Assembly: GCF_900141635.1 (NCBI RefSeq)
Contig: NZ_FSRH01000013.1
Span: 36,062-100,061, forward strand
Direction: 5' to 3'
DNA length: 64,000 nucleotides
DNA from: Peptoclostridium litorale DSM 5388
GTDB taxonomy: Bacteria; Bacillota; Clostridia; Peptostreptococcales; Peptostreptococcaceae
A model generated the notes under the pieces. That model ran no database searches. It was not told where the DNA came from and saw only the letters and a program-made list of their open reading frames with translations. Position numbers and translations under genes: made by a program. Each line of letters opens with the position of its first letter. Within the stretch, counting starts at the first letter, position 1. This document shows positions 46,331 through 59,087 of the stretch, piece after piece.

Positions 46331-48205
46331 TTACTGCGCGCTTCTCTTCATGCTCTCCATATATATCAAAAGTACAGATATGTCGGCAGGAGAAACTCCC
46401 GATATCCTCGACGCCTGTCCTATTGAAACAGGCTTTATCTGCGTCAGCTTTTGCCTCGCCTCAAGTCTTAATCCCTCTATGTTTGAATAGTCCATATCCT
46501 GTGAAAGCTTCTTTTTCTCAAGCTTTTTAAACTGCTCTACCTGCTTTAGCTGCTTTTGTATATATCCGTCATATTTTATTGTGATCTTGCACTGATTCTT
46601 AACCCTGTCTGAAACATCGGACGACTTTCCGATTTTTTGGAGCATGTCATAGTCAGCCTCTGTCCTTTTCAGGAAATCATAAAGGCTTACGGTGGCCTTC
46701 AAAAGAGAGTGTCCCTCTTTTTCAAGCAGCCAATTGACTTCCTTTGGAGATATTTTCTCAGACTTTAGCCTGTCCATTTCTATCTGGATATCAAGCTTTT
46801 TCTTAAGGAATTTCTCATATCTTTCACTGCTTACAAGTCCTGCCTCACGCCCTTTTTCAGTAAGCCTAAGGTCTGCATTGTCCTGCCTTAAAAGAAGTCT
46901 GTATTCAGCCCTCGAAGTCATTATCCTGTACGGCTCATTAGTTCCCTTAGTTACAAGATCGTCTATCAAAACGCCTATATAGGCTTCCGATCTGTCAATC
47001 ACAAAAGGCTCTTTTCCCTTTACCTTAAGCACTGCGTTTATTCCGGCTATAAGCCCCTGAGCTGCCGCTTCCTCGTATCCTGAAGTGCCGTTGAACTGGC
47101 CCGCCGAAAACATGCCTTCTATCTCTTTCATCTCAAGAGTTGGCTTTAGCTGCATAGGGTCTATGCAGTCGTATTCTATGGCATACGCCGGCCTCATCAT
47201 CTTACAGTTTTCAAGCCCCTTTACACTCTTGTACATGTCCAGCTGGACTTCGTAGGGAAGGCTTGTTGAAAAACCAGATATATACATCTCCTTACTCATT
47301 TCCCCCTCGGGCTCCACAAAAAACTGGTGTGAAGGCTTTTCGCTAAACCTCACGACCTTGTCTTCTATCGATGGACAATATCTAGGGCCAACTCCCTCTA
47401 CATGCCCACCGTACATTGCAGATCTTTTGATGTTTTCATTTATTATATCGTGAGTCTTCTGATTTGTCCTCACAAGATAGCAAGGATGGTCTTCAAAATC
47501 CAGGGTTTCATTCATGAGTGAAAACGGTTCAGGCCTTTGCTCCCCATGTACTATCTCCATCTTTGAAAAGTCAAGGCTGTCCATATGGACTCTTGCCGGT
47601 GTTCCCGTCTTGAACCTGCTAAGCTTCACACCAAGGTTCATAAGGCTGTTTGTAAGCTCGCTTGCGGCCATGAGTCCAAGAGGTCCCGATTCAAAATTGA
47701 CTTCTCCTATGAATATCTTGGACCTCAAATATACTCCCGTACACAGTATTACGGCTTTTGAGCTGTAAAGCGCCCCAAGCTTTGTAAGCACTCCCTTTAC
47801 TTTTGAGCATTCACAAACCAGTTCCACCGCCTCGTCCATTACTATGTCCAGATTTTTCTGGTTTTCAAGCGTTTTTTTCATCTCCTGATGATACTTATAT
47901 TTGTCCGACTGGGCTCTAAGCGAATGTACTGCAGGTCCCTTTGCAGTATTAAGCATTCTCATCTGTATAAGTGTCTTATCCGTATTTATTGCCATCTCTC
48001 CGCCAAGGGCGTCTATCTCCCTTACAAGATGGCCTTTGCCTGTTCCTCCTATTGAAGGGTTACACGGCATTAGGGCTATCGCCTCCAGCGACATTGTAAG
48101 CAGCAGTGTAGAGCATCCCATCCTCGCACATGCAAGCGCAGCCTCGCACCCAGCATGTCCTGCTCCTACAACCACCACGTCATAACTTCCTGCGTCAAAT
48201 CTCAT
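46331..48205 (-). CDS. mnmG: tRNA wobble-uridine modification enzyme MnmG
   Basis: 624 residues, full length. FAD-binding [12 protein letters not shown] at the N-terminus, [20 protein letters not shown], and the C-terminal helical domain that binds MnmE. With MnmE it installs the cmnm5 group on U34 of certain tRNAs. AAAGGAGG lies 10 bases before the ATG at 48205. Confidence 0.97.
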   Translation of the reverse strand: MRFDAGSYDVVVVGAGHAGCEAALACARMGCSTLLLTMSLEAIALMPCNPSIGGTGKGHLVREIDALGGEMAINTDKTLIQMRMLNTAKGPAVHSLRAQSDKYKYHQEMKKTLENQKNLDIVMDEAVELVCECSKVKGVLTKLGALYSSKAVILCTGVYLRSKIFIGEVNFESGPLGLMAASELTNSLMNLGVKLSRFKTGTPARVHMDSLDFSKMEIVHGEQRPEPFSLMNETLDFEDHPCYLVRTNQKTHDIINENIKRSAMYGGHVEGVGPRYCPSIEDKVVRFSEKPSHQFFVEPEGEMSKEMYISGFSTSLPYEVQLDMYKSVKGLENCKMMRPAYAIEYDCIDPMQLKPTLEMKEIEGMFSAGQFNGTSGYEEAAAQGLIAGINAVLKVKGKEPFVIDRSEAYIGVLIDDLVTKGTNEPYRIMTSRAEYRLLLRQDNADLRLTEKGREAGLVSSERYEKFLKKKLDIQIEMDRLKSEKISPKEVNWLLEKEGHSLLKATVSLYDFLKRTEADYDMLQKIGKSSDVSDRVKNQCKITIKYDGYIQKQLKQVEQFKKLEKKKLSQDMDYSNIEGLRLEARQKLTQIKPVSIGQASRISGVSPADISVLLIYMESMKRSAQ

Positions 48206-48243
48206 ACTTTGTATGCCTCCTTTGTTCCTTGTGAAACTATAAT

Positions 48244-49623
48244 CTACTTCCCTATGCAAAACTGGCTGAATATGACGTCTAATAGGTCTTCGCTCACTGT
48301 CTCTCCTGTTATCTCGCCAAGGTAGTCCCATACATTTTTAAGGTCTATTTCCACAAAATCCATAGGCACCTCAGAATCTATGCCGTTTAAACATTCTTTT
48401 GCAGAATCTATGGCCTTTTGAAGCGCATCTATGTGTCTGACATTCGTCAGCATTACATTTGAGTTTTGAGTCACCTCTCCTGAATACACCATGTTTTCTA
48501 TTTCATCTTCTATATCTTCAGTTCCCCTGCTTTCAAGAGCCGATACCCTTATTATCTTCTTGTCTGACATGTGCTGCCTTATTTCTTCTTCGCTTACAGC
48601 AGGCTCAAGGTCTATCTTGTTTATGAGGACTATGCAATTTCTGCCCTTTGCCATATCCATTATCTCTATGTCCTCCTTGGAAAGAGGAACTGACGAGTCT
48701 ATTACAAGTATTATAAGGTCCGCCTGCTCGAATATGCCCTTCGTCCTTTCAACACCCATTCTCTCTACTATGTCTTGGGTGTCCCTTATTCCTGCAGTAT
48801 CTATGAGCTTTAGAGGTATCCCCCTTATGCTTATGAACTCTTCTATTATATCCCTTGTAGTTCCGGCAATGTCAGTTACTATGGCCCTTGCCTCTTTGAG
48901 CATCGCATTTAGAAGTGATGATTTCCCCACATTTGGTTTTCCCACTATCACCGTCTTAAGGCCGTCCCGTAATATCTTTCCAGTTTGAGAGGTCCTTTGA
49001 AGCTCCTCCATATCACCAATGAGCCCCTGTGTCTTTTCACGTAAAACTCCCATTGTGATTTCTTCAATGTCCTCTTCCGGAAAGTCCAGTGAAACAGTTA
49101 CATGCGCAAGTATCTCAGAAACCTTCATCCTCAGGTCTTTTATACTTTCCGAAAGGCTTCCCTCAAGCTGTTTTTGGGCTTCTTTGTGGCTCGATTCAGT
49201 TCTCGCCCTTATAACGTCCATTACGGCTTCTGCCTGTGAAAGGTCCAATCTTCCATTTAAAAAAGCCCTCTTTGTAAACTCTCCCGGTTCGGAGATTCTA
49301 GCTCCGCCCTTTAGCACAAGCTGTAGTATCCTCTTCAGGGATACATATCCACCATGGCAGTTTATCTCCACTACGTCTTCCTTTGTATAGCTGTTTGGCC
49401 CCTTCATGTAAACTACAAGTGCTTCGTCTACAACATCATCGCCACTGAATATATTTCCATATACCATTGTCCTTGGACTGTACTGGTCTATGTTTTTGCC
49501 GCTTTTTGATCTGAATATGCCCTGGCTTATAGAAATAGCCTCCTCGCCGCTTATCCTTATTATTCCTATGCCACCCTCTCCCGGAGCAGAGGATATGGCT
49601 GCAATTGTATCGTACATATACAT
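48244..49623 (-). CDS. mnmE: tRNA modification GTPase MnmE
   Basis: 459 residues: N-terminal tetrahydrofolate-binding domain (about 1-118), helical domain and G domain with [12 protein letters not shown] (near 223), [15 protein letters not shown] and NKID. The C-terminal CIGK motif carries the conserved Cys. Partner of MnmG. AAGGTGA lies 5 bases before the first ATG; a second ATG follows two codons later. Confidence 0.97.
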   Translation of the reverse strand: MYMYDTIAAISSAPGEGGIGIIRISGEEAISISQGIFRSKSGKNIDQYSPRTMVYGNIFSGDDVVDEALVVYMKGPNSYTKEDVVEINCHGGYVSLKRILQLVLKGGARISEPGEFTKRAFLNGRLDLSQAEAVMDVIRARTESSHKEAQKQLEGSLSESIKDLRMKVSEILAHVTVSLDFPEEDIEEITMGVLREKTQGLIGDMEELQRTSQTGKILRDGLKTVIVGKPNVGKSSLLNAMLKEARAIVTDIAGTTRDIIEEFISIRGIPLKLIDTAGIRDTQDIVERMGVERTKGIFEQADLIILVIDSSVPLSKEDIEIMDMAKGRNCIVLINKIDLEPAVSEEEIRQHMSDKKIIRVSALESRGTEDIEDEIENMVYSGEVTQNSNVMLTNVRHIDALQKAIDSAKECLNGIDSEVPMDFVEIDLKNVWDYLGEITGETVSEDLLDVIFSQFCIGK

Positions 49624-49651
49624 AATATCACCTTCTTTTTCAACAAAAATA

Positions 49652-49675
49652 AAGCCACTACAAAATGTAGGGGCT
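49652..49675 (-). terminator. Hairpin at the jag stop codon
   Basis: AGCCCCTACA / TGTAGTGGCT (one mismatch) followed by TTATTTTT on the minus strand, partly overlapping the jag stop; a moderate terminator or attenuator between jag and mnmE. Confidence 0.5.
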
Positions 49676-50300
49676 ATTTCTTGATTGCTATTACAACTCT
49701 CCTGTTAGGCTCGTCACCTTCGCTATAAGTCCTAACATATGGATCGCTCTGAAGAGCTGCATGTATTATTCTTCTCTCATAAGGATTCATAGGCTCAAGT
49801 TTTATAGGCCTTTTACGCTTGACTGCAGCCCTTGCCATCTTTTTACTGAACCTTATAAGCGATTCTTCTCTTTTTTCTCTGTAGTCTCCAACATCCATAA
49901 GCACCTTGACGTGTTCTTTGCTGTTTTTATTTACTACAAGGTTTGTAAGAAACTGAAGAGCATCAAGTGTTTCTCCCCTTCTTCCTATCATATGGCCCAT
50001 TTGATTTCCATCTCCATCAAGCCTTATGTTCAAAACCGAGCCGTCCTTTTCGATATTCGGTGTAAGATCTACATCCATGCAATTAAGTATTTCATTTATG
50101 AAACCCCTTGCAATGTCGCCACTTCTGTCTTTCAAAGTGACCTTTATCCTGCCGGCCTTTCCGCCTATCAGTCCAAGAAATCCCTTTGTCGGTTCCTCTA
50201 AAACCTCATATTCAACTTCTTCCAAGGTGGCCTTTAGCTCTTCTAACGCTTTGCCCAGAGCTTCTTCAATGGTTTTCCCCGTAGACTCTACAAATCTCAT
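49674..50300 (-). CDS. jag: Jag/KhpB RNA-binding protein
   Basis: 208 residues: Jag N-terminal domain (about 1-50, EEPTKGFLGLIGGKAGRIKV), KH domain (about 75-145, GHMIGRRGETLDALQFL) and R3H domain (about 150-207, LEPMNPYERRIIHAALQ). KhpB (EloR) binds RNA and affects cell elongation in related bacteria. Adjacent to yidC, as usual (SpoIIIJ-associated). Confidence 0.95.
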   Translation of the reverse strand: MRFVESTGKTIEEALGKALEELKATLEEVEYEVLEEPTKGFLGLIGGKAGRIKVTLKDRSGDIARGFINEILNCMDVDLTPNIEKDGSVLNIRLDGDGNQMGHMIGRRGETLDALQFLTNLVVNKNSKEHVKVLMDVGDYREKREESLIRFSKKMARAAVKRKRPIKLEPMNPYERRIIHAALQSDPYVRTYSEGDEPNRRVVIAIKK

Positions 50301-50312
50301 ATAACCGCCTCC

Positions 50313-50993
50313 TTAATTCTTATCCGGCTTCATTATAAAGTACTGCTGTGCTATCTGGAATACATTGCTGACAACCCAGTATAGAGTAAGTCCTGCTGGA
50401 AAACTTCTTCCCCACCAAAGTATCATTAACGGGAAAAAGTATAGCATCATAAGTTGTGTAGTGTCTTTCTTGCCAGCCGACTGCTTAGCATTCATCATTG
50501 CAGAAGCCAAATATGTTGTAATTGCCGCGAGTATTGGTAATATCCATGGCAGATCTAGTCCTCCAACCATTATTACATCTGGATCAGATAGATTTGACAG
50601 CCATGCAAAACTTGTATTTATAGCATTATATGCTTCTTCTGACTTGAATACGTATTTCGCTGGATCTTTAAGCGCATTGAAAAGACCTATTAGTATAGGA
50701 AACTGTATGACTAGTGGCAGGCATCCCGCTGCCGGATTTATCTTGTGTTCTTTGTATATTTCCATGACTTTTTGCTGTGCTACCTGTTGGTTGTCTTTAT
50801 ACTTTTCTTGTATCTGCTTTATCTTAGGTTGAACCTGCTGCATTTCCTTCATTGACTTGGTCTGAGCCCTTGTGAGCGGATAAAGCGCCAATTTTACAAG
50901 AACCGTGAAAATTATAATAGCAAGCCCATAGCTATTGACCGTGTCAAATACAAGCTTTAATAGGGAACCCAGTGCTCCTGATATTGCTGCCAA
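50313..50993 (-). CDS. yidC: Membrane protein insertase YidC/SpoIIIJ
   Basis: 226 residues with five membrane segments and the YidC/Oxa1 core (ALYPLTRAQTKSMKEMQQVQPKIK, then GCLPLVIQFPILIGLFNALK). It has the conserved Arg-bearing region preceding KSMKEM, needed for insertion. TTG start, AGGAGG 7 bases upstream. No lipobox Cys is evident, unlike many Gram-positive homologues. Confidence 0.95.
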   Translation of the reverse strand: MAAISGALGSLLKLVFDTVNSYGLAIIIFTVLVKLALYPLTRAQTKSMKEMQQVQPKIKQIQEKYKDNQQVAQQKVMEIYKEHKINPAAGCLPLVIQFPILIGLFNALKDPAKYVFKSEEAYNAINTSFAWLSNLSDPDVIMVGGLDLPWILPILAAITTYLASAMMNAKQSAGKKDTTQLMMLYFFPLMILWWGRSFPAGLTLYWVVSNVFQIAQQYFIMKPDKN

Positions 50994-51025
50994 AATAATA
51001 CCTCCTAATAATGTTTAAGTATTTT

Positions 51026-51265
51026 TTACGACAGAGGATCGTATCCACCCTCATTAAACGGATTACATCGCAGTATTCTCTTAACTGCAATATATGACCC
51101 CTTAAAAGGACCATATTTTTTAATGGCCAGTACTGAATATTCAGAACAGGTAGGATAAAATCTGCAATTTTTTCCCAAAAGCGGAGATATCAATTTTTGA
51201 TAAATTCGTATTACGAAAATAATTATAACCGCCGCCAATCTTTTTATGCCATTCACATAAATCAT
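51026..51265 (-). CDS. yidD: Membrane protein insertion efficiency factor YidD
   Basis: 79 residues with the YidD pattern [20 protein letters not shown] and [16 protein letters not shown]. Its ATG overlaps the rnpA stop by 4 bases. It assists YidC-dependent insertion. Confidence 0.96.
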   Translation of the reverse strand: MIYVNGIKRLAAVIIIFVIRIYQKLISPLLGKNCRFYPTCSEYSVLAIKKYGPFKGSYIAVKRILRCNPFNEGGYDPLS

Positions 51266-51606
51266 CCCTTTAGTATTGAAGCCCTTTTAAAAAGATTTTT
51301 CATGGATTTTTCTACCGCCTTGTAATCTGCATCTTTAGCTGCAACTCTGGATATGAAAATTATATCATAGCCGGACTTAATGGTGCAGCAATTAAGCCTG
51401 TAGCTCTCCTTCATCAATCTTCTTACCCTATTTCGCACAACACTATTGCCTACTTTTTTAGAAACAGAAAAACCTATCCTGTTTTGGCCGATATTATTTT
51501 TTCTTACATATATGACGAGATCTCTATTTGCACAAGATTTTCCCTTCCTATATATATCTCTAAAATCCATATTTTTTTTTAAAGTAACTCCATTTTCAAA
51601 CTGCAT
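51262..51606 (-). CDS. rnpA: Ribonuclease P protein component
   Basis: 114 residues with the RNP motif [12 protein letters not shown] and [18 protein letters not shown]. Protein subunit of RNase P for tRNA 5' processing. I chose the ATG at 51606, preceded by GGAGG/GGGAG; an upstream ATG at 51660 lies in the rpmH-rnpA spacer. Confidence 0.95.
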   Translation of the reverse strand: MQFENGVTLKKNMDFRDIYRKGKSCANRDLVIYVRKNNIGQNRIGFSVSKKVGNSVVRNRVRRLMKESYRLNCCTIKSGYDIIFISRVAAKDADYKAVEKSMKNLFKRASILKG

Positions 51607-51698
51607 ACTCCCATTTCCTCCGATTATGCAACTACAAAAAATTATACAAAAAGGCCACATTACGCGGCCTTTTGATTTGCATATAAGTAGTATGACTA

Positions 51699-51833
51699 TT
51701 ATGCTGTAAGTCTTTTTCTTCCTCTAGATCTTCTCTTCTTTAGGATTCTTTTTCCATTTGAAGACTTCATTCTCTTTCTGAATCCATGCTCTTTCTTTCT
51801 TTGTCTCTTTTTAGGTTGGTAAGTTCTTTTCAT
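51699..51833 (-). CDS. rpmH: Ribosomal protein L34
   Basis: 44 residues: [20 protein letters not shown] start and [18 protein letters not shown] end, the invariant L34 form. First gene left of oriC; GGCGGTG lies upstream of the ATG. Confidence 0.97.
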   Translation of the reverse strand: MKRTYQPKKRQRKKEHGFRKRMKSSNGKRILKKRRSRGRKRLTA

Positions 51834-52470
51834 CTAAAACACCGCCTTTCATTAATTTTAAATTCTTCTATTTTAAAAAAACACACATATTCATATAGTG
51901 CATACATATAGATTATAAAGGGATGAAATAGCGTTGTCAACTTAAAATTTCAATGTGGATTTTATTTTTGTTTATCCACAAAAACATACAATTTGCACAT
52001 GCATTTTACACCGGCATAAGACTTATTCATTCAAATTTCATATTCTGCAGGTTTTGTGGATATATTTCTTGATTATTATGGCGCTATTATCAACAAACTG
52101 TTACATCTGTGGATAAATTCCCTTTTATCTATTGATGTTTTTATCTATATTTGATATTATATTTTTGCCTGTTGATAAGTATCCGTGCCGGGAATATTTT
52201 TTTCAACTTATTCACAATCTGTGGATAATACTGTGTATAAGTTATTCTAATCGTCTTTTATCGCCTATTTTATTGTCTTTTAGGTATTGATAAATTTATC
52301 CACACTCTGTTTATTTATTTTTTTATTCTAGATACCATCTAAGTTTTTCACATTTTATTATACCATTTACCCACACTCTGTGTTAATGAATTCAACATTT
52401 TTACAAATATATTGTTTGTGTTGATATCTTTGTTGATTAAAATTTTTATGAATTGGGAGGACTTTTTACA
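51834..52470. other. oriC, dnaA-upstream part with DnaA boxes
   Basis: Perfect DnaA boxes (TTATCCACA or complement) at 51972-51980, 52108-52116, 52220-52228 and 52296-52304. One-mismatch boxes at 52055-52063 (TGTGGATAT), 52087-52095 (TTATCAACA), 52170-52178, 52208-52216 (TTATTCACA), 52232-52240 and 52367-52375 (TTACCCACA). AT-rich stretches at 52305-52365 and 52376-52450 are candidates for the unwinding element. rpmH and dnaA promoters must also lie here; I could not fix them. Confidence 0.92.
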
Positions 52471-53793
52471 ATGAATTTAGATACAATATGGCAAAATGCT
52501 CTGAAAATAATAAAGACAGAGCTCACTCCCGCAAGCTACAATGCATTCTTTTCCCCTATTGAACCCCTGCAAATCAGTGATTCTACAATATTTTTATATG
52601 TTCCGAATGATTTTATGAAGGGTATATTGGAAGCAAGGTATATGAATCTTGTAGAAAAATCCATAAACCAGCTTTCTACAGTAAAATACAATGTCAAGTT
52701 CACTATTGAAAAAAATGAAGTTTTAGCCAAGGAAAAAAAGAGAAACACTTCAAAAATTGAAGTTCCAGTGTATTCAAATCTAAATCCAAAATACACTTTC
52801 GACACCTTTGTTATAGGAAACAATAACCGATTCGCACATGCAGCATGCGTTGCGGTAGCAGAAGCTCCGTCCAAAGCATACAATCCGCTTTTCATATATG
52901 GGGGAGTTGGACTTGGAAAGACACACCTTATGCATGCTATAGGACATCATGTGCTGTCTCAAAATAACAATGCCAAAGTCGTATATGTTTCATCTGAAAA
53001 ATTTACCAACGAACTTATAAACTCAATAAAAGACGATAAAAACGAACAGTTTAGAAACAAGTATAGAAATGTAGATGTATTGCTTGTAGATGACATCCAG
53101 TTTATTGCAGGTAAGGAAAGAACTCAGGAGGAATTCTTCCATACTTTCAATGCGCTGCATGAGGCCAATAAACAGATAATCATTTCCAGCGACAGAACCC
53201 CAAAGGAAATACCTACTCTTGAAGACCGTTTAAGGTCAAGGTTTGAAATGGGCCTTATAGCTGATATCCAGCCTCCTGACTTTGAAACACGAATAGCAAT
53301 ACTCTACAAAAAAGCTCAAAATGAAAACATAGAAATTGAAAATGAGGTAATGGCTTATATTGCAAAGAATATAAAATCCAATATAAGAGAGCTTGAGGGA
53401 GCCCTCATAAGAGTTGTTGCCTACTCATCACTCACAAATAACGATATCTCTTTAGAGCTTGCAGTTGAAGCCTTAAAGGACATAATCACACCATCGAAGC
53501 CTCAGGAAATAAACGTGGAAATTATAAAAGAAAAGGTGGCTGAGCACTTTAATATAAAGATGGAGGACTTCAGCTCTAAAAAGAGGACAAGGGCAATAGC
53601 ATACCCAAGACAAATTGCAATGTACCTTTGCCGAGAGCTTACAGATCTTTCGCTTCCTCGTATAGGAGAAGAGTTCGGGGGGAGAGATCACACCACGGTA
53701 ATCCATGCGTATGAGAAAATATCCCAATTATTGACAAGCAATCAGGATTTAATCAAAAAAATGAACACCATAATCAGCGAACTCAAAGAATAA
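52471..53793 (+). CDS. dnaA: Chromosomal replication initiator DnaA
   Basis: 440 residues, full length. Domain I ([25 protein letters not shown]), a short linker, AAA+ domain with Walker [14 protein letters not shown] (near 150), Walker [21 protein letters not shown], and C-terminal DNA-binding domain with [15 protein letters not shown] (near 402). The ATG at 52471 lies 11 bases after GGGAGG; a TTG at 52453 precedes that site. It initiates replication at the flanking boxes and likely represses itself. Confidence 0.98.
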   Translation: MNLDTIWQNALKIIKTELTPASYNAFFSPIEPLQISDSTIFLYVPNDFMKGILEARYMNLVEKSINQLSTVKYNVKFTIEKNEVLAKEKKRNTSKIEVPVYSNLNPKYTFDTFVIGNNNRFAHAACVAVAEAPSKAYNPLFIYGGVGLGKTHLMHAIGHHVLSQNNNAKVVYVSSEKFTNELINSIKDDKNEQFRNKYRNVDVLLVDDIQFIAGKERTQEEFFHTFNALHEANKQIIISSDRTPKEIPTLEDRLRSRFEMGLIADIQPPDFETRIAILYKKAQNENIEIENEVMAYIAKNIKSNIRELEGALIRVVAYSSLTNNDISLELAVEALKDIITPSKPQEINVEIIKEKVAEHFNIKMEDFSSKKRTRAIAYPRQIAMYLCRELTDLSLPRIGEEFGGRDHTTVIHAYEKISQLLTSNQDLIKKMNTIISELKE

Positions 53794-54093
53794 CAGGGCT
53801 TGTTTCAAAACAAGCCTTTAATTAATTTTAAAATATAACCCATATGATTTTTATCCATAAGCCATGTTGATAATCACATGCAGCTGTTGATAATATTTCA
53901 AAGCTGATTTTTTGCTGGAAAATATGCATTTGCAAATCTACAGCCTTATCAACATGTTTTTCACTGTGGAAAACCCCATTTTTCAACCAGTCTACATAGT
54001 TTTCCACATATCCACGGCCCCTACTACTATTACTAACAGTTTTTGTTCTTTTTATTAATCAGATTTTCAAACTTTTCAAAAGGAGGCATCCAC
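53794..54093. other. oriC, dnaA-dnaN spacer with terminator and DnaA boxes
   Basis: A terminator (53795-53823, GGCTTGTTT/AAACAAGCC then T-rich) is followed by DnaA-box-like sites: 53851-53859 (TTATCCATA), 53865-53873, 53885-53893, 53946-53954 (TTATCAACA), 53965-53973 (TGTGGAAAA) and 54000-54008 (TTTTCCACA). None is perfect. With the upstream cluster this gives the bipartite arrangement known from Bacillus oriC. Confidence 0.75.
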
Positions 54094-55203
54094 ATGAACA
54101 TAATATGTCATCAAAAGGAGTTATCTCAAGCTATAGGAGTGGTTCAAAAAGCAGTGTCCTCAAAAACTACAATGCCCATACTCAAAGGAATACTGGTAGA
54201 GACTGCCCATAACCGATTAAAGCTCACCGGCAATGATCTTGAACTTGGAATAGAAACCATAATAGATTCTCAAGTCATAAGGGATGGTTCTGTTGTAATA
54301 GATTCGCGTTTATTTGGAGAAATAGTAAGAAAACTGCCAGATTCTTATATAGAAATAGATTGTGATGAAAAAAACAATGTGGTCATAAAATGCGAACATT
54401 CAGAATTTAAAATAATGGGCTATTCACAAACCGAATACCCTCAACTACCTGATGTCGATGACAATTTCAACTATGAAATAAATGCACACTGCCTGAAAAA
54501 CATGATAAGACAGACTGTATTTGCAATATCTCAAGACGAGACTAAACCTCTTTTAATGGGAGAGCTTATAGAGATAGACGGTGCGGATATAAGTATAGTG
54601 GCTCTTGATGGATACAGGCTGGCCATAAAAAAGGCCGGTATTGAAAATAATATAGGCAATATAAACGTAATAGTGCCTGGCAAAACACTGTCTGAAATAA
54701 ACAGGATAGTTTCTGGCGAGGAGAAAAATATAAAAATGGCATTCACTCAAAAGCATGCCCTGTTTTCAATTGAGAATACAAGGATTATAACAAGGCTTTT
54801 GGAAGGTGAATTTATAAATTACAAGCAGATAATTCCGAAAGAAAGCAGAATAAAAGTGACTGTAAATACTAAAAATCTTCAAAACAGCATTGAAAGAGCA
54901 TCTCTTTTGGCAAGAGAAGGCAAAAACAACCTGATAAAATTCTCAATAACAGACGGGCTTATGATAATAACCTCCAATTCTGAAGTCGGCAATGTATACG
55001 AGGAGCTTCCCATAAATCTTGAAGGAGGAAATATCGAAATAGCATTTAATTCAAGATATATGCTTGAGGCCCTTAAAGTCATGGAATGTGATAGCATAGT
55101 CATGAATTTCGATACAAACCTTAGTCCATGCACAATAAATCCGCAAGAAGATACGGGATATACGTACATGATACTTCCCGTTAGGATTTCTGCCGGCAAT
55201 TAA
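54094..55203 (+). CDS. dnaN: DNA polymerase III beta clamp
   Basis: 369 residues, three clamp domains: N-terminal MNIICHQKELSQAIGVVQKA, second domain from about residue 130, third domain ending SPCTINPQEDTGYTYMILPV. Sliding clamp of the replisome. GGAGG lies 8 bases before the ATG at 54094. Confidence 0.98.
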   Translation: MNIICHQKELSQAIGVVQKAVSSKTTMPILKGILVETAHNRLKLTGNDLELGIETIIDSQVIRDGSVVIDSRLFGEIVRKLPDSYIEIDCDEKNNVVIKCEHSEFKIMGYSQTEYPQLPDVDDNFNYEINAHCLKNMIRQTVFAISQDETKPLLMGELIEIDGADISIVALDGYRLAIKKAGIENNIGNINVIVPGKTLSEINRIVSGEEKNIKMAFTQKHALFSIENTRIITRLLEGEFINYKQIIPKESRIKVTVNTKNLQNSIERASLLAREGKNNLIKFSITDGLMIITSNSEVGNVYEELPINLEGGNIEIAFNSRYMLEALKVMECDSIVMNFDTNLSPCTINPQEDTGYTYMILPVRISAGN

Positions 55204-55254
55204 AAAACTGAAATATTTATTACAATACAGCCTGGCTGCCAGGCGACATAAATA

Positions 55255-55303
55255 CAATTGCCAAAAACCCAGCCTGTCATTAAGTCTGGGTTTTTGGCAA
55301 TTG
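55255..55303 (+). terminator. Intrinsic terminator after dnaN
   Basis: An 18-bp perfect stem containing CCCAG/CTGGG with internal A and T runs; stops dnaN transcription before the recF-gyr unit. Confidence 0.8.
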
Positions 55304-55395
55304 GAACAAAAATAGGCTCATGCAGGCATTTATTTTATTGAAAATCAAAAGATATTACTTAATTTTGTTATTTCAATAAGTGAGTTTTTTTGTGC

Positions 55396-55401
55396 TATAA
55401 T
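55396..55401 (+). promoter_or_regulatory. Extended -10 promoter of the yaaA-recF-remB-gyrB unit
   Basis: TGCTATAAT about 105 bases upstream of yaaA. The -35 region is weak. Confidence 0.5.
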
Positions 55402-55507
55402 ATATTGATTGGCTATACTTTTTAAGCTTAATAAGCATACATAGGCAGCCGAAATGAAATTTGTGTTTCATGCATTATGAATGCATCTGATACGGGAGGA
55501 TGAATTT

Positions 55508-55711
55508 GTGAAGATTAAAATAAATTCTGAATATATAAAATTGGACCAGCTTCTTAAATTTGCAGACATTACGTCTTCTGGAGGAGAGTCAAAAATTTTA
55601 ATTAAAGAAGGACATGTAAAGGTTAATGGCGAGGTTGAAACAAGAAGAGGAAGAAAGTTGCATCCTGGAGATATTGTTGAGATGGATGGTGAAAGTGTAG
55701 AAATAGAGTAA
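55508..55711 (+). CDS. yaaA: S4-domain RNA-binding protein YaaA
   Basis: 67 residues, a single S4 domain (IKLDQLLKFADITSSGGESK ... VKVNGEVETRRGRKL). In Bacillus this protein (RlbA) is linked to 50S ribosome maturation. GTG start, 8 bases after GGGAGG. Between dnaN and recF, the standard place. Confidence 0.92.
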   Translation: MKIKINSEYIKLDQLLKFADITSSGGESKILIKEGHVKVNGEVETRRGRKLHPGDIVEMDGESVEIE

Positions 55712-55726
55712 AGAGGGGCTTTTATT

Positions 55727-56824
55727 ATGAAGCTGGAGAGTTTAAAACTCTTGAATTTTAGAAATTACAGTGAAATGCAGGTGGATTTCAACCCGGAACT
55801 GAACATAATAATTGGAAGTAATGGACATGGAAAAACAAATATACTCGAGGCGATATACTTTATGTCCATAGGCAAGTCATTTCGTACCAGTAAGGACAAA
55901 GAAGTCATAAACTTTAAAAGTGACAGGGGCTATATTTCGATTGCCTTTGGCAGGGGAGCCCAAAAGGGCGGCATAGAAATGCTCATAGGGAAAAAAGGTA
56001 AGGCTATAAAAATGAACGGCATTTCAATTCAAAAGATATCGGAGCTGTTTGGAGCATTTAACTCTGTAATATTTTCACCTGAAGACATAAGAATGCTCAA
56101 GGATGGCCCGGCTGAAAGGCGAAAGTTTATGGATAGGGAAATTTCCCAGATATCTCCGCGGTATTATCATGATCTTTCTGCATACAATAAACTTCTCTCA
56201 CAAAGGAACAGCTGCCTTAAAAATAAAAATGTGGATGAAAACCTCATTGACATATATGACATTCAAATATGTCAGTACGCATCACGTATTTACATGGCGC
56301 GGAAAAGATTTGTTGAAAGTCTTTCTGAAATAGCAAAGGGCATCCATTCCAAAATAGTTGGAAAGCCAGAAAGCTTTGAAGTTGAATATTTGAGTCAGCT
56401 CAAAATGGGGGATGGGGAGCCTGGCGAAGATGAAATTGCAAGCGGTCTAACAATTTTGCTTAAAAAAAGCAGAAGGGACGATATACAAAGAGGCAATACG
56501 CGATATGGGCCTCATAAGGATGACATAAAAATAGTCGTAAACTCAATAGATGTCAGGACATACGGTTCGCAGGGACAGCAAAGGACTGCGTCGATATCTC
56601 TCAAGCTGTCTGAACTTGAGCTTATAAAAAAAGAGACAGGGGAGTATCCCGTGCTCCTTTTGGACGATGTGCTCAGCGAGCTTGATGAGAAAAGGCAAAA
56701 AAGTCTTATAGACAGCCTCGGGGGAATACAGACATTTGTGACTACGGCCGAAGAATCGCACATTAAAATATTTGAAGGTTATGACATGTCTGTCTATAGA
56801 GTTAAAGAGGGAAGAATAACATAA
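55727..56824 (+). CDS. recF: DNA repair and recombination protein RecF
   Basis: 365 residues. SMC-like ATPase with Walker A IIGSNGHGKTNILEA (near 30), signature YGSQGQQRTASISLKLSE (near 280) and Walker B PVLLLDDVLSELDEKRQ (near 310). Loads RecA at ssDNA gaps. 15 bases after yaaA. Confidence 0.97.
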   Translation: MKLESLKLLNFRNYSEMQVDFNPELNIIIGSNGHGKTNILEAIYFMSIGKSFRTSKDKEVINFKSDRGYISIAFGRGAQKGGIEMLIGKKGKAIKMNGISIQKISELFGAFNSVIFSPEDIRMLKDGPAERRKFMDREISQISPRYYHDLSAYNKLLSQRNSCLKNKNVDENLIDIYDIQICQYASRIYMARKRFVESLSEIAKGIHSKIVGKPESFEVEYLSQLKMGDGEPGEDEIASGLTILLKKSRRDDIQRGNTRYGPHKDDIKIVVNSIDVRTYGSQGQQRTASISLKLSELELIKKETGEYPVLLLDDVLSELDEKRQKSLIDSLGGIQTFVTTAEESHIKIFEGYDMSVYRVKEGRIT

Positions 56825-56839
56825 AAACGGAGGTAAATA

Positions 56840-59031
<2,192 letters not shown>

Positions 59032-59087
59032 TTTGGAAATAAAGTACATTCTATAGGAAATATGTCCGGGAAGGAGAAATGATTTAT

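Larger units (their letters stand above)
55204..55507. other. dnaN-yaaA spacer with terminator and promoter
   Basis: Holds a palindrome GCCTGG/CCAGGC (55230-55244), an 18-bp perfect stem (55255-55303, CAATTGCCAAAAACCCAG with its complement) and an extended -10, TGCTATAAT, with TATAAT at 55396-55401. The remainder is AT-rich. Confidence 0.6.

Noticed and set aside
48227..48242. Possible parS site upstream of mnmG
   Set aside because: About four of 16 bases differ from the parS consensus and it coincides with the mnmG leader.
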